The notes beneath the pieces were generated by a model, which saw nothing but the letters and a program-made list of their open reading frames with translations, was not told the DNA's origin and made no database searches. A stretch of 38,060 nt of DNA from Acidobacteriota bacterium (lineage in GTDB: Bacteria; Acidobacteriota; Terriglobia; Terriglobales; Acidobacteriaceae). The stretch covers positions 1-38,060 of the forward strand of contig JAKBHH010000029.1 of assembly GCA_021836865.1 (NCBI GenBank), given 5' to 3'. The position numbers were made by a program, and so were the translations under genes. This document shows, in pieces, positions 26,239 to 33,773 of the stretch (positions within the stretch are counted from its first letter, which is position 1; every line of letters starts with the position of its first letter).

Positions 26239-27828
26239 TTACTGCGTGATCGTCTGCTCAGTCGTGCCCTGCGGAGCTTTCAGGTGAGGGGCGTTGGGCG
26301 GTACTGGCGGCGCGGGCACTGAAGCGTCGCCCTTCCGTATGCGCAGATCGCCGACATCCGCGGTCAGCCCGATCTTGGCCTGTCCCGCGCCGATGCGGCC
26401 GGAGACTGTCTTGCTTTCATCTCCTGTGATCGACAACGGAAAGTCCGTCACGATGTCGCCATTGTTTGTGCGGCCATTCACGGTGGCTGAAGCGTCCGGC
26501 GGAAGAGTGATCGCCACGTCGCCTTTGCCGTTGCGGGCTTCGATGCTGTAGTTCCCCGCAGGCTCAATCGATATCTGGCCGCGCGTGTCGCTCACGTACG
26601 TGTCGCCTGCGATCTGGTTCAGGTCCACGTCCTTGGCGCGCGTCGTCACGCGAACCTGCCCCTTGGCCTGGGAGACATGCAGGTCGTCGGAACTCAGCGT
26701 CATATCGCCGGGCAGTGCAGCGAGTTCCAACTCCGTGACAGAGGTGTGAAGATGCACCATGCCTGCGATGCTTTCCATGTGCACGTCGCCGAAAATATCC
26801 CCGTTCATCGTCACCTTGCCGGTGATCTCGGAGAAGGTCACATCGTTGCAGTTGCCATCGGCCGTCAGGTCGCCTTGAATCTGGTGCGCAGAAAAATCTC
26901 CGCGGTTACCGGAAAAATGCACCTGAACCGAACCCTTGATCGAGTTCAACTGCACATCGCCGTGGCTGGAGGTGACGTTGAGCCCATTGCTCAGGCCGGC
27001 GGCGGTCACATCGCCATGGCCGGAATTCACCAGCACCTGCGCTCCTTTGGGCACCTGGACGCTCAAGTTCACCCGACCCTTGTCCGTGCCCTCTGACTTC
27101 ACCAGCACCGCATTGCCGCTCACTGTCACGCGCGCCGCCTCGACGTCAAAGACCTTCTTTGCGTCGGCATCGGAGCCCGCAAAGGCCACCTCATGCGCCT
27201 GCACCTGGATGCTGCCGCCCTCGCCGCTGGTAATGCTCACATCGCCGCGCGGATTCTCGACCTGCACGGAAGCGTTGGCGGGGACCGGCATCTCGATCGC
27301 CGGCTGGTCCAAGTCGTGTTCCGGCAGGCCGAAGAAGTTGAAGAAGTTGTCGCCCTGGTCGCCCCACTGGGCCCGTAATGGACCCCAGTGATCCCATCCG
27401 GCCGCGGCAAAGCCCACGATCGCCAGCAGGATGAGCAGTCCAACAAATCCGCCTCCGCGGCGCACCGGAGTGGCACGGCGCAGATCGAGCGCCCACTCCC
27501 CCAGCATCGCCAGTCCCGCCAGAATCAGCAGCAGCGGCCACCAGTGCCCATACCAGGACCAGAAATGGGCCGGCTGGATGCGCCCCATGAAGAGCAGCAG
27601 CCACACCACACCAATGGCAACGAGAATCAGAGGTCCCACGATGGAGGGAACACGTGGGCCGTAGGCTCCTGCGTAGCCCGCCTTCCAGGCATATCGCTGC
27701 GCCCGCATGGCCTCCCGCTGCGCGCGCCATGCGGCTTTCTGCTGTTCACGATAGACCCGCCACTGCGTCCGCGGATCGTAAGGCGGCGGCGGTGCACCCG
27801 GAGGAGTGTAAGGAGGTACGCTGCTCAT
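26239..27828 (-). CDS. Membrane-anchored DUF4097 protein with LiaF-type helices
   Basis: A 529-residue protein. A Pro-rich then basic cytoplasmic N-terminus (1-60) leads into three hydrophobic helices (about 62-81, 93-113, 127-144), the first two resembling DUF5668/LiaF-type segments (GPLILVAIGVVWLLL, WWPLLLILAGL). Residues about 190-500 are a repetitive DUF4097 domain: successive GDV/GDI/GDM turns spaced 15-25 residues apart (NPRGDVSITS, SSHGDVQLNS), which predicts a right-handed beta-helix outside the inner membrane. It is the last gene of the sigma-factor operon, and its ATG overlaps the previous stop as ATGA with GGGAGGA upstream. A role in sensing or buffering envelope stress is inferred from the operon. 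Confidence 0.83.
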   Translation of the reverse strand: MSSVPPYTPPGAPPPPYDPRTQWRVYREQQKAAWRAQREAMRAQRYAWKAGYAGAYGPRVPSIVGPLILVAIGVVWLLLFMGRIQPAHFWSWYGHWWPLLLILAGLAMLGEWALDLRRATPVRRGGGFVGLLILLAIVGFAAAGWDHWGPLRAQWGDQGDNFFNFFGLPEHDLDQPAIEMPVPANASVQVENPRGDVSITSGEGGSIQVQAHEVAFAGSDADAKKVFDVEAARVTVSGNAVLVKSEGTDKGRVNLSVQVPKGAQVLVNSGHGDVTAAGLSNGLNVTSSHGDVQLNSIKGSVQVHFSGNRGDFSAHQIQGDLTADGNCNDVTFSEITGKVTMNGDIFGDVHMESIAGMVHLHTSVTELELAALPGDMTLSSDDLHVSQAKGQVRVTTRAKDVDLNQIAGDTYVSDTRGQISIEPAGNYSIEARNGKGDVAITLPPDASATVNGRTNNGDIVTDFPLSITGDESKTVSGRIGAGQAKIGLTADVGDLRIRKGDASVPAPPVPPNAPHLKAPQGTTEQTITQ

Positions 27829-28154
27829 GACTGTCCTCCCTGCGGTCCTTTGCCGGAATCCTGCGTGGAAGACGGCACATTCGCCGTGCCGGGCTGTGCC
27901 GGCGCCTGCGCTGTGCCATAGGGGTAGGGCGCGCCGGGGTAGGGGCCCGGATAGCTGCCCGGATAGGGAGGCTCATCGCCGGCCGCCGCCAGTGCCGCAC
28001 GCTCGGCCAGCTTCAGTGCGCCGATCAGAATCAGCAGCAGCGGCAGAAACAGATTCCAACTGGCCAGATCGGCCTGGTGCAGCAGAGCCACGGTGCCGAT
28101 CAGCAGCAGGACGGCCGGACCTTTCAAGCGCCGGATCAGGATGTAGCGGTTCAT
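27825..28154 (-). CDS. Small LiaF/DUF5668-type membrane protein
   Basis: A 109-residue protein with two hydrophobic helices (about 12-26 and 33-50: PAVLLLIGTVALL, LFLPLLLILIGAL), the pattern of the paired helices in LiaF/LiaI-type proteins, and a Pro/Gly/Tyr-rich tail. The ATG at 28154 follows AAAAGGGGGCG and overlaps the preceding stop by 4 bases; the longer frame is read-through from the upstream gene. Both ends use ATGA overlaps, so translation is coupled within the sigma-factor operon. The function is inferred only from context. Confidence 0.75.
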   Translation of the reverse strand: MNRYILIRRLKGPAVLLLIGTVALLHQADLASWNLFLPLLLILIGALKLAERAALAAAGDEPPYPGSYPGPYPGAPYPYGTAQAPAQPGTANVPSSTQDSGKGPQGGQS

Positions 28155-28993
28155 TGGACGCCCCCTTTTGTGTCCCCAATACGGCGAACAATCATCCACA
28201 CACCGAAGCCGATAAAGACCAGCGGCCAAAGGTAGTTGAGGAATCGCCCGGTCACAATGCCCATCTGGTCAAGCAGCAGAATGAGTCCGAACCCTACCAG
28301 AAAGAGCGCGCCAATCGGCTCCCTGCGCTGCCAGAAGACAGGCGGCACGGGAGGCACGGGAGGAACCGGCGGTGTCATGGGGTCGGCGTACCCCGGCGGC
28401 GGTGGATACGGCGGCGTGTACGGCGTGGAGGAAGAAGGCGCATAGGGTCCGGTGGCAGGTGGCGGCGGATAGCCGCCCGGCTGGCCCGGAGCTTGTCCCG
28501 GAGCCTGGCCTGGGGCTTGCCCCGGATAGGGCGGGCGTGGATGCGCGCCCAGGTTCAGCCAGTTGCCCACTTCGTTCAGGCCGAGAGGATCAGGCAGCGG
28601 CATTCCATCGCGCCGCGCAACCGCCGTGTGGTACGCCTCAAAGGACTGATAGAAAATCCATGCAGCGATGAAGATGCCGAAGATGCCGAAACGGTCTGAG
28701 ATGCTCACCAGCACCGCAAAGATCACCACATGGATCAGTCCCTTGAAAAATTGCCCGTTGTACATCGCACCCACGCCGGGAATCAGCCCCAGGACGGCGG
28801 CTGCCGCCGGGTTGGGCGAGTGCGCCGGAGGGGGAACTGTAAAGGGTTGCTGCATGTTCTGCCAGGCCATCAGGCACGGCTCACACAGAACCTGCCCGCC
28901 GGGCGCCGGCCGCACACATGCCGCGCAAAGCGCCTTGCCGCAATTCTGGCAGAAGGCCGTTGCTGTTATACCTCCATGATTGACGCAGTCCAT
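28151..28993 (-). CDS. B-box zinc-finger membrane protein
   Basis: A 280-residue protein. The N-terminus is a zinc-finger of B-box type with ligands Cys3, His6, Cys15, Cys18, Cys23, Cys26, Cys37 and Cys40. Hydrophobic helices at about 66-98 and 104-117 resemble TM2-like segments (GLIPGVGAMYNGQFFKG). A long Pro/Gly/Tyr-rich linker with PGQA repeats (157-172) follows, then two more helices at about 226-243 and 252-270 with the LiaF-type WPLVFIGFGVWMI. The ATG at 28993 has AAAGGAG upstream and lies inside the 3' end of the anti-sigma gene (28-base overlap). It could connect a cytoplasmic zinc domain with membrane state; that is inference. Confidence 0.78.
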   Translation of the reverse strand: MDCVNHGGITATAFCQNCGKALCAACVRPAPGGQVLCEPCLMAWQNMQQPFTVPPPAHSPNPAAAAVLGLIPGVGAMYNGQFFKGLIHVVIFAVLVSISDRFGIFGIFIAAWIFYQSFEAYHTAVARRDGMPLPDPLGLNEVGNWLNLGAHPRPPYPGQAPGQAPGQAPGQPGGYPPPPATGPYAPSSSTPYTPPYPPPPGYADPMTPPVPPVPPVPPVFWQRREPIGALFLVGFGLILLLDQMGIVTGRFLNYLWPLVFIGFGVWMIVRRIGDTKGGVQ

Positions 28994-29814
28994 ACTGTGC
29001 TCCTTTCCCCTGGGACAACCGTGGAGCCGCCGGAATGCGCGGGCCGGTCCTTCCATGTGAGTGACGTCTCTAAGTAATCCAATGAATCAGAGGAAGCCGG
29101 GGTTCCCGACTGCTGCGGAGGATCCATGCGGGTGCCTCCGTCTTTTTGTGCAGGAGACTTTTGCGTGTCTCCGGGAGTTGCCGGTTGGGTGGTGCCGGGT
29201 GACGGGTTCTCTTCGTTCTCGCCCTGCGTGGTGCGGCGCATTTCGCGCATGCGCGACTCGACCTCGTACACCAGCCGCAGATGGTCGTAGTAGCGAATAA
29301 TGGGCGTGGAAGCCAATGTCAGCCGCCGCTCCATAAAGGAGCGCATCGCGCTGGGCCGCAGGTTCGAGAGCCGGAAGTCTGTCAGTCGCGCACCGGTCAG
29401 GTTCAAGGTGAGCGCGATCGAGAAGAACGCCATGGCCGCGGTCATGATCAGGCGCGGCTCGGCAAAGCGGCGGATAAAGCCCATCGGCCCTGGCTGATGC
29501 CACACCGGAGTCACCGGGATCACGTGGCCCGTCCCGGCCACCAATCCGAATCCGGCCACCTGCCCCGGACCGGTCTGCGCCAGGATCTTGTCCAACAGCC
29601 CCGCGGGAATCTCCGGCTCGGTGGAGAGATACCCCAGCCACTCCCGGCCGCGGCGCGCCTCCTCATAGAGCGTGGTGCAGGCAGGGCACGACGCCATGTG
29701 GGCGTCGAACGTCGCCTGCTCCTCAGGAGTCAGCAGTCCATCCAGCGCATCGGCCAGCAGGGTCTCCCACTGCCCGCAGGCTGGAGAATGCGGAATTTGT
29801 ACGCGGTCTGCCAT
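28966..29814 (-). CDS. Zinc-binding anti-sigma factor
   Basis: A 282-residue membrane anti-sigma factor of the ZAS type. The cytoplasmic N-terminal domain has the HX3CX2C motif at His39, Cys43 and Cys46 (AHMASCPAC), plus Cys13. One membrane helix is at about 122-141 (LIMTAAMAFFSIALTLNL), followed by a 140-residue Ser/Thr/Pro-rich extracytoplasmic part without a recognised sensor fold. It should hold the ECF sigma factor encoded immediately upstream (2-base gap) until an envelope signal triggers release. The last 28 bases overlap the next gene. Confidence 0.88.
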   Translation of the reverse strand: MADRVQIPHSPACGQWETLLADALDGLLTPEEQATFDAHMASCPACTTLYEEARRGREWLGYLSTEPEIPAGLLDKILAQTGPGQVAGFGLVAGTGHVIPVTPVWHQPGPMGFIRRFAEPRLIMTAAMAFFSIALTLNLTGARLTDFRLSNLRPSAMRSFMERRLTLASTPIIRYYDHLRLVYEVESRMREMRRTTQGENEENPSPGTTQPATPGDTQKSPAQKDGGTRMDPPQQSGTPASSDSLDYLETSLTWKDRPAHSGGSTVVPGERSTVWTASIMEV

Positions 29815-29816
29815 GA

Positions 29817-30485
29817 CTACATCACCTCTCGCTTATTACGTTCCAGCAGGCGCGCCAGTTCCGCGCGGCCCCTGCTGATGCGGGACTTCACGGTACCTTC
29901 GGGGATGCCCAGCACCTGGGCAATCTCCTTGTAATCCATATCTTGCAAATCGCGCAGGATCACGGCCTCACGCAGTTCCGCCGACACGTGGGACAGAGCG
30001 CTCTGGACCATATGCGCCAATTCCTTTTGCGCGGCCAGCTCGTGCGGCGAGAACGCATTCGATGCCAGGCGGTCGATCGGGCGCAGGTCGCCCGCCTCGT
30101 CCCGTTCCTCGTCCAGTGAACTGGTAGCACGCAAGTTCTTTGTACGCCGGAAGTTATCCACCAGCAGGTTGCGGGTCATCGTCGTGATCCACACTTGCAG
30201 GCTGCCGCGGCCCATGTCAAAACTCGCAAGGTTCGAGTACACCTTCAGGAAGACATCCTGTGTAAGGTCTTCGGCATCGGCGGCGTTCCCTGTAAAGCGG
30301 TAGCAGAGCGCATACACACGCCTGTGGTGCGTGCGCACCAGCTCGGTCCACGCACCGGAGTCTCCGTCCATGCAGCGGCGGACAACCTGGGACCAGTCGA
30401 TCTCCAGCGGTCTCACCTCCTCGCGAATGGCGCGAGCCGCCGGGGTCACGCCCGGCTGTCCGGCGGGATTGTTCCTGGGCGGCAT
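29817..30485 (-). CDS. ECF RNA polymerase sigma factor
   Basis: A 222-residue sigma-70-family factor with region 2 (WTELVRTHHRRVYALCYRF, then DAEDLTQDVFLKVY at 70-83) and region 4 (YKEIAQVLGIPEGTVKSR, about 185-202), and no regions 1 or 3. It is therefore of the extracytoplasmic-function type. An N-terminal extension of about 30 residues precedes region 2. The ATG at 30485 was chosen (weak GGGTGG site); the frame extends further without support. It heads a five-gene operon with its anti-sigma factor and three envelope proteins. A GGAAC/CGTAAA promoter lies 107 bases upstream, suggesting positive autoregulation. Confidence 0.93.
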   Translation of the reverse strand: MPPRNNPAGQPGVTPAARAIREEVRPLEIDWSQVVRRCMDGDSGAWTELVRTHHRRVYALCYRFTGNAADAEDLTQDVFLKVYSNLASFDMGRGSLQVWITTMTRNLLVDNFRRTKNLRATSSLDEERDEAGDLRPIDRLASNAFSPHELAAQKELAHMVQSALSHVSAELREAVILRDLQDMDYKEIAQVLGIPEGTVKSRISRGRAELARLLERNKREVM

Positions 30486-30591
30486 TGGACCACCCGCATC
30501 GCGGGTTTCCTGGCGGCGCCGCTCAGGTGCTGCAGGCGCCCAACAACCTATGCCGCTCCAGCTTAATGTACCCACGCATAGCATGGGGTGG

Positions 30592-30619
30592 TTTACGCAG
30601 ATTTATCTTGTTTGGTTCC
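30592..30619 (-). promoter_or_regulatory. Putative ECF-type promoter of the sigma-factor operon
   Basis: On the minus strand GGAACC (30614-30619), 16 bases, then CGTAAA (30592-30597). The AAC core of the -35 and the CGT core of the -10 at this spacing are the standard ECF-sigma pattern. It lies just upstream of an ECF sigma gene, so self-recognition is likely. Confidence 0.55.
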
Positions 30620-30683
30620 CTGGCGATCTACATTTGCCCAAACGCCTGGGCAGCCCGACGGCTTCCATCGGCCTCGACGCAGG

Positions 30684-30711
30684 AACGGCCGCCCTTTGAT
30701 GGGCGGCCGTT
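30684..30711 (-). terminator. Terminator hairpin after rpsA
   Basis: AACGGCCGCCC (30684-30694) pairs perfectly with GGGCGGCCGTT (30701-30711), loop of six bases, 26 bases past the rpsA stop. There is no strong U-run on the minus strand. It separates rpsA from the sigma-factor promoter. Confidence 0.6.
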
Positions 30712-30737
30712 CGTGGTTTGTTTGCGGGAGAAGCGCC

Positions 30738-32648
30738 TTATCGTTCGCTCTTCCAGTTGATCAGATCACCCAGCGTGGTGGTGGAGCTGGAGACCGGATG
30801 CTTGTGCGTATCCGACTTGTAGCTCTCGACCGTGGCACGGCTGGCCTCATGGCCCACCGAGCGCAAGCTGAGACCCACCTTCTTCTCTTCCACGTTGATC
30901 TTGATGATCTTGAACTCGTGCTCGACGCCTTGATCCAGCTTGGCCGGCGAACCGTCATCCCCGACCGCCTCAGAGACGTGGCAAAGGCCCTCGACGCCCT
31001 CGGCAATCTCGACAAATGCGCCGAACTGCGCGGTCCGCAGCACCTTGCCGTGAACCACGTCGCCCACGCGATGTGCGGCAAAGAAGCTCTCCCAAACGTC
31101 CGGCTGCAACTGCTTGATGCCCAGGCTAAGGCGCCGGTTCTGCGGCTCCACGCCCAGAACCACAGCCTTCACCTTCTCGCCCTTCTTCACCACCTCAGAC
31201 GGATGCTTGACGCGCTTGGTCCAGCTCAGGTTGGAGACATGCACCAGGCCGTCGATGCCGTCTTCGATCTCGATGAAGGCTCCAAAATCGGTCAGGTTGC
31301 GGACGCGGCCCTCGACCACGGTGCCGGCAGGATAGCGCTCCGTGAGGTTCTCCCACGGATTCTCCATCAACTGCTTCATGCCGAGCGAGATGCGGCGGTC
31401 AGCGGGGTTCACGCTCAGAACCACGGTGTTGACTTCGTCGCCGGGCTTGACCAGCTTGGAGGGATGCTTGAGCCGCTTGGACCAGGTCATCTCGGACAGA
31501 TGCACCAGGCCTTCAATGCCCTGCTCCAGCTCGACAAACGCGCCGTAATCGGTGACCGAAAGAATGCGGCCATGGACGTGTGCGCCCACCGGGTAACGCT
31601 CCGAAGCATCGAGCCACGGGTCGGGCGTCAACTGCTTGAAGCCGAGTGACACGCGCTGCTTGTCCTTGTCGAACTTGAGCACCTTCACCTGGATCTCGTC
31701 GCCCACGTTGACCAGGTCGCGCGGATGCGTCAGCCGGCCCCAGCTCATATCGGTAATGTGCAGCAGGCCGTCGATACCGCCCAGGTCAACGAACGCGCCG
31801 TAGTCGGTCAGGTTCTTCACCGTGCCGGTCAGCACCGCGCCCTCGCTCAGGTGCTCCATCGTCTTGGAGCGCTTCGCGTTTTGCTCTTCCTCGAGGATCT
31901 CTTTGCGGCTGACCACGACATTGCCGCGCTTCTTGTTCAGCTTGATGACGCGGACTTCAATCTGCTGGCCAAGGTACCCATCCAGATTGCGAACCGGGCG
32001 AATCTCAAGCTGGGAACCGGGCAAAAAGGCCTTCATGCCGATATCGACCGTCAGGCCGCCCTTGACGCGGCTGACCACGGTGCCCATCACGGGCGTCTTC
32101 TCGTTGGCCGCCTTTTCAATCACATCCCAGACGCGCAGACGCTGCGCCTTTTCATAGCTGACCAGGTACCCGCCTTCGGGCTCTTCGCGCTCGATGACCA
32201 CTTCAATCGACTCACCGGGCTGGAACTTGACCGCGCCGGTGTGATCCACGACCTGCTCCAGAGGCAGCAGACCTTCGGACTTCAGCCCCACGTCAATGAC
32301 GAGGTGCTTCTCCGTCTGCTTGATCACCGTGCCGGTGACAACCTTGTCGCCGTAGGCTTCCACGGCAGCCGCTTCGGCGGCCTGCTCGCGCTCAAAAGCC
32401 TCAAGAGCGGCAGAAAAGTCTTCCCCGGAATCAAAACTATGATCGCCATGCACGTCGCCATGGGCGGCGGCAGGGTGGTTGAGGGCATCGGCGTCCAGAG
32501 TGGATGAAACGGCGGTTTGGGCGGTCTCGGGAGTGGACGTGGATTCTTGCAACGGCTGCTCAGGCTCCGTCGCAGGGTCAAGGGTGGGCATTTCCAATTC
32601 GGTGTTCAGGGTTGTGCTCTCGGGTTCGGGATTGAGGACGTTTGGCAT
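30738..32648 (-). CDS. rpsA: 30S ribosomal protein S1
   Basis: A 636-residue RNA-binding protein that helps the 30S subunit bind mRNA. Six S1 (OB-fold) domains are visible at about 101-168, 184-249, 270-338, 355-425, 442-512 and 529-600. Domains 3-5 are nearly repeats of one another (TDYGAFVDLGGIDGLLHI, TDYGAFVELEQGIEGLVHL, TDFGAFIEIEDGIDGLVHV). It differs from the 557-residue E. coli protein by an acidic, low-complexity N-terminal extension of about 95 residues and a short Ser/Thr tail. The ATG at 32648 follows GGAG by 8 bases. The promoter at 32924-32952 implies a leader of about 270 bases, room for the autoregulation known for rpsA. Confidence 0.96.
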   Translation of the reverse strand: MPNVLNPEPESTTLNTELEMPTLDPATEPEQPLQESTSTPETAQTAVSSTLDADALNHPAAAHGDVHGDHSFDSGEDFSAALEAFEREQAAEAAAVEAYGDKVVTGTVIKQTEKHLVIDVGLKSEGLLPLEQVVDHTGAVKFQPGESIEVVIEREEPEGGYLVSYEKAQRLRVWDVIEKAANEKTPVMGTVVSRVKGGLTVDIGMKAFLPGSQLEIRPVRNLDGYLGQQIEVRVIKLNKKRGNVVVSRKEILEEEQNAKRSKTMEHLSEGAVLTGTVKNLTDYGAFVDLGGIDGLLHITDMSWGRLTHPRDLVNVGDEIQVKVLKFDKDKQRVSLGFKQLTPDPWLDASERYPVGAHVHGRILSVTDYGAFVELEQGIEGLVHLSEMTWSKRLKHPSKLVKPGDEVNTVVLSVNPADRRISLGMKQLMENPWENLTERYPAGTVVEGRVRNLTDFGAFIEIEDGIDGLVHVSNLSWTKRVKHPSEVVKKGEKVKAVVLGVEPQNRRLSLGIKQLQPDVWESFFAAHRVGDVVHGKVLRTAQFGAFVEIAEGVEGLCHVSEAVGDDGSPAKLDQGVEHEFKIIKINVEEKKVGLSLRSVGHEASRATVESYKSDTHKHPVSSSTTTLGDLINWKSER

Positions 32649-33150
32649 GACGACAGCTCCAGGATTCCAGTCTCAGGCGACCAGGTTGCCCGAGTCGGAC
32701 CTGCGCATCTCCCCAGGAGAGGCGCCTGACCATGAATGCCTTCTTCCTTACCAGCGCCACGAAGTCCGGGACAATCCGCAGAGACAATCGTCCACGCCAG
32801 TAGATGTAGATACTGACGAAAATGAGGGCGACTCGTCTCCGTGGGAAACACCAGGCTTGCAACGGCTGGCAGGAGTGCGGCCGCAGCTTCCCGCTGAAAT
32901 CCGCGCAGGAGGCTACACCTTAGAGTTTAGCCCCCCTGCTTTCCTGCGTCAATGCAACAGCTTGCCCGCAGATGCGGGGGACCGCATTGCGGCAGGGGAT
33001 TTGTCGTGTCGGCGGTAGCGCCGTCTGCTGCGGAAACCGCACATAAAGCGTTGCACCCCGCTATGCATCGGAGGCCGTCGCGGAGGAGAGCCTGCCATCA
33101 GCAAGGACGTCGGCCAACCCTCTATACTGGGTCGCAACGGTTGAGGCAGC
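32649..33150. other. Divergent region between rpsA and the HIT gene, with long rpsA leader
   Basis: The minus strand holds a sigma-70 promoter (32924-32952) and a leader of about 270 bases for rpsA, in which I see no coding frame worth calling. On the plus strand a TATACT (-10-like) at about 33122-33127 precedes the HIT gene without a good -35. Two small adjacent palindromes, CCGCA-GA-TGCGG (32966-32977) and CCGCA-T-TGCGG (32982-32992), lie just upstream of the rpsA -35. Confidence 0.5.
32924..32952 (-). promoter_or_regulatory. Sigma-70 promoter of rpsA
   Basis: On the minus strand TTGACG (32947-32952), a 17-base spacer and TAAACT (32924-32929). Both hexamers are close to consensus with ideal spacing. 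Confidence 0.6.
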
Positions 33151-33723
33151 ATGGACTTTCTCTGGACTCCCTGGCGTTATGCGTATGTGACTGCGGCGGA
33201 TGGAATCCCACGCCCCGGCGTGCCCGCCCGGCTGGGAGCGTGGCCTGGAGATACCCGGTGCGTCTTCTGCAACCTGATGGCGTCGGTCGACTACGCGATT
33301 GCGCACGGCATGGACGCCGATGAGGCCGAGGCCGAGGCGGGCCTGGTCGCACGCGGACGCCATTGCTACGTCTGCCTGAATGCCTATCCCTACACATCGG
33401 GCCATGTGATGGTGCTGCCCTATGCGCACCTTGACCGGCTGGCTGCGCTGCCACGCGAGGCCGCACACGAAATGATGGACATGGCGCAGCAAACAGAACG
33501 AGCTCTGGAACAGCTCTACCGCCCGCAGGGATTGAATTTCGGCATGAACCTGGGTCGCGCGGCAGGCGCCGGCGTAGCCGGCCACCTGCATCTGCACGCC
33601 CTGCCCCGCTGGGCCGGTGACACCAACTTCATGACCGCAGTAGCCGAGACCCGCGTGCTGCCTGAGGACCTGGCGACGACTTGGAAGCGGATGCGCGAAG
33701 CATTCGCGAAGCCGACGGACTAG
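33151..33723 (+). CDS. HIT-family nucleotide hydrolase/phosphorylase
   Basis: A 190-residue histidine-triad protein. The catalytic triad motif HLHLHALPRW has His145, His147 and His149, and the family's nucleotide-binding YTSGHVMVLPYAH is at 81-93. The N-terminal WTPWRYAY and the CVFC pair (Cys37, Cys40, perhaps zinc-binding together with a downstream His) resemble the Ap4A phosphorylase-like branch found in mycobacteria. It probably cleaves dinucleoside polyphosphates or an AMP conjugate in the cytoplasm. The ATG at 33151 has GAGG 5 bases upstream. It is monocistronic and converges on rmuC. Confidence 0.92.
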   Translation: MDFLWTPWRYAYVTAADGIPRPGVPARLGAWPGDTRCVFCNLMASVDYAIAHGMDADEAEAEAGLVARGRHCYVCLNAYPYTSGHVMVLPYAHLDRLAALPREAAHEMMDMAQQTERALEQLYRPQGLNFGMNLGRAAGAGVAGHLHLHALPRWAGDTNFMTAVAETRVLPEDLATTWKRMREAFAKPTD

Positions 33724-33730
33724 CTCGATA

Positions 33731-33760
33731 GCGAACGACCCGCGCAGTATGGGCGTTCGC
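33731..33760. terminator. Convergent terminator hairpin between the HIT gene and rmuC
   Basis: GCGAACG (33731-33737) pairs with CGTTCGC (33754-33760), and after a bulged A, CCC pairs with GGG: about 10 bp, 8 bases past the HIT stop. There is no strong U-run. Confidence 0.45.
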
Positions 33761-33773
33761 GCAGTCGGCGCAG

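Noticed and set aside
30588..31649. Plus-strand frame of about 350 codons opposite rpsA
   Set aside because: It is antisense to clear S1 domains and the translation is repetitive only because rpsA is.
32606..32862. Minus-strand frames of 81-94 codons in the rpsA leader
   Set aside because: No ribosome site and no recognisable sequence; they overlap the rpsA start and look like chance frames in the leader.
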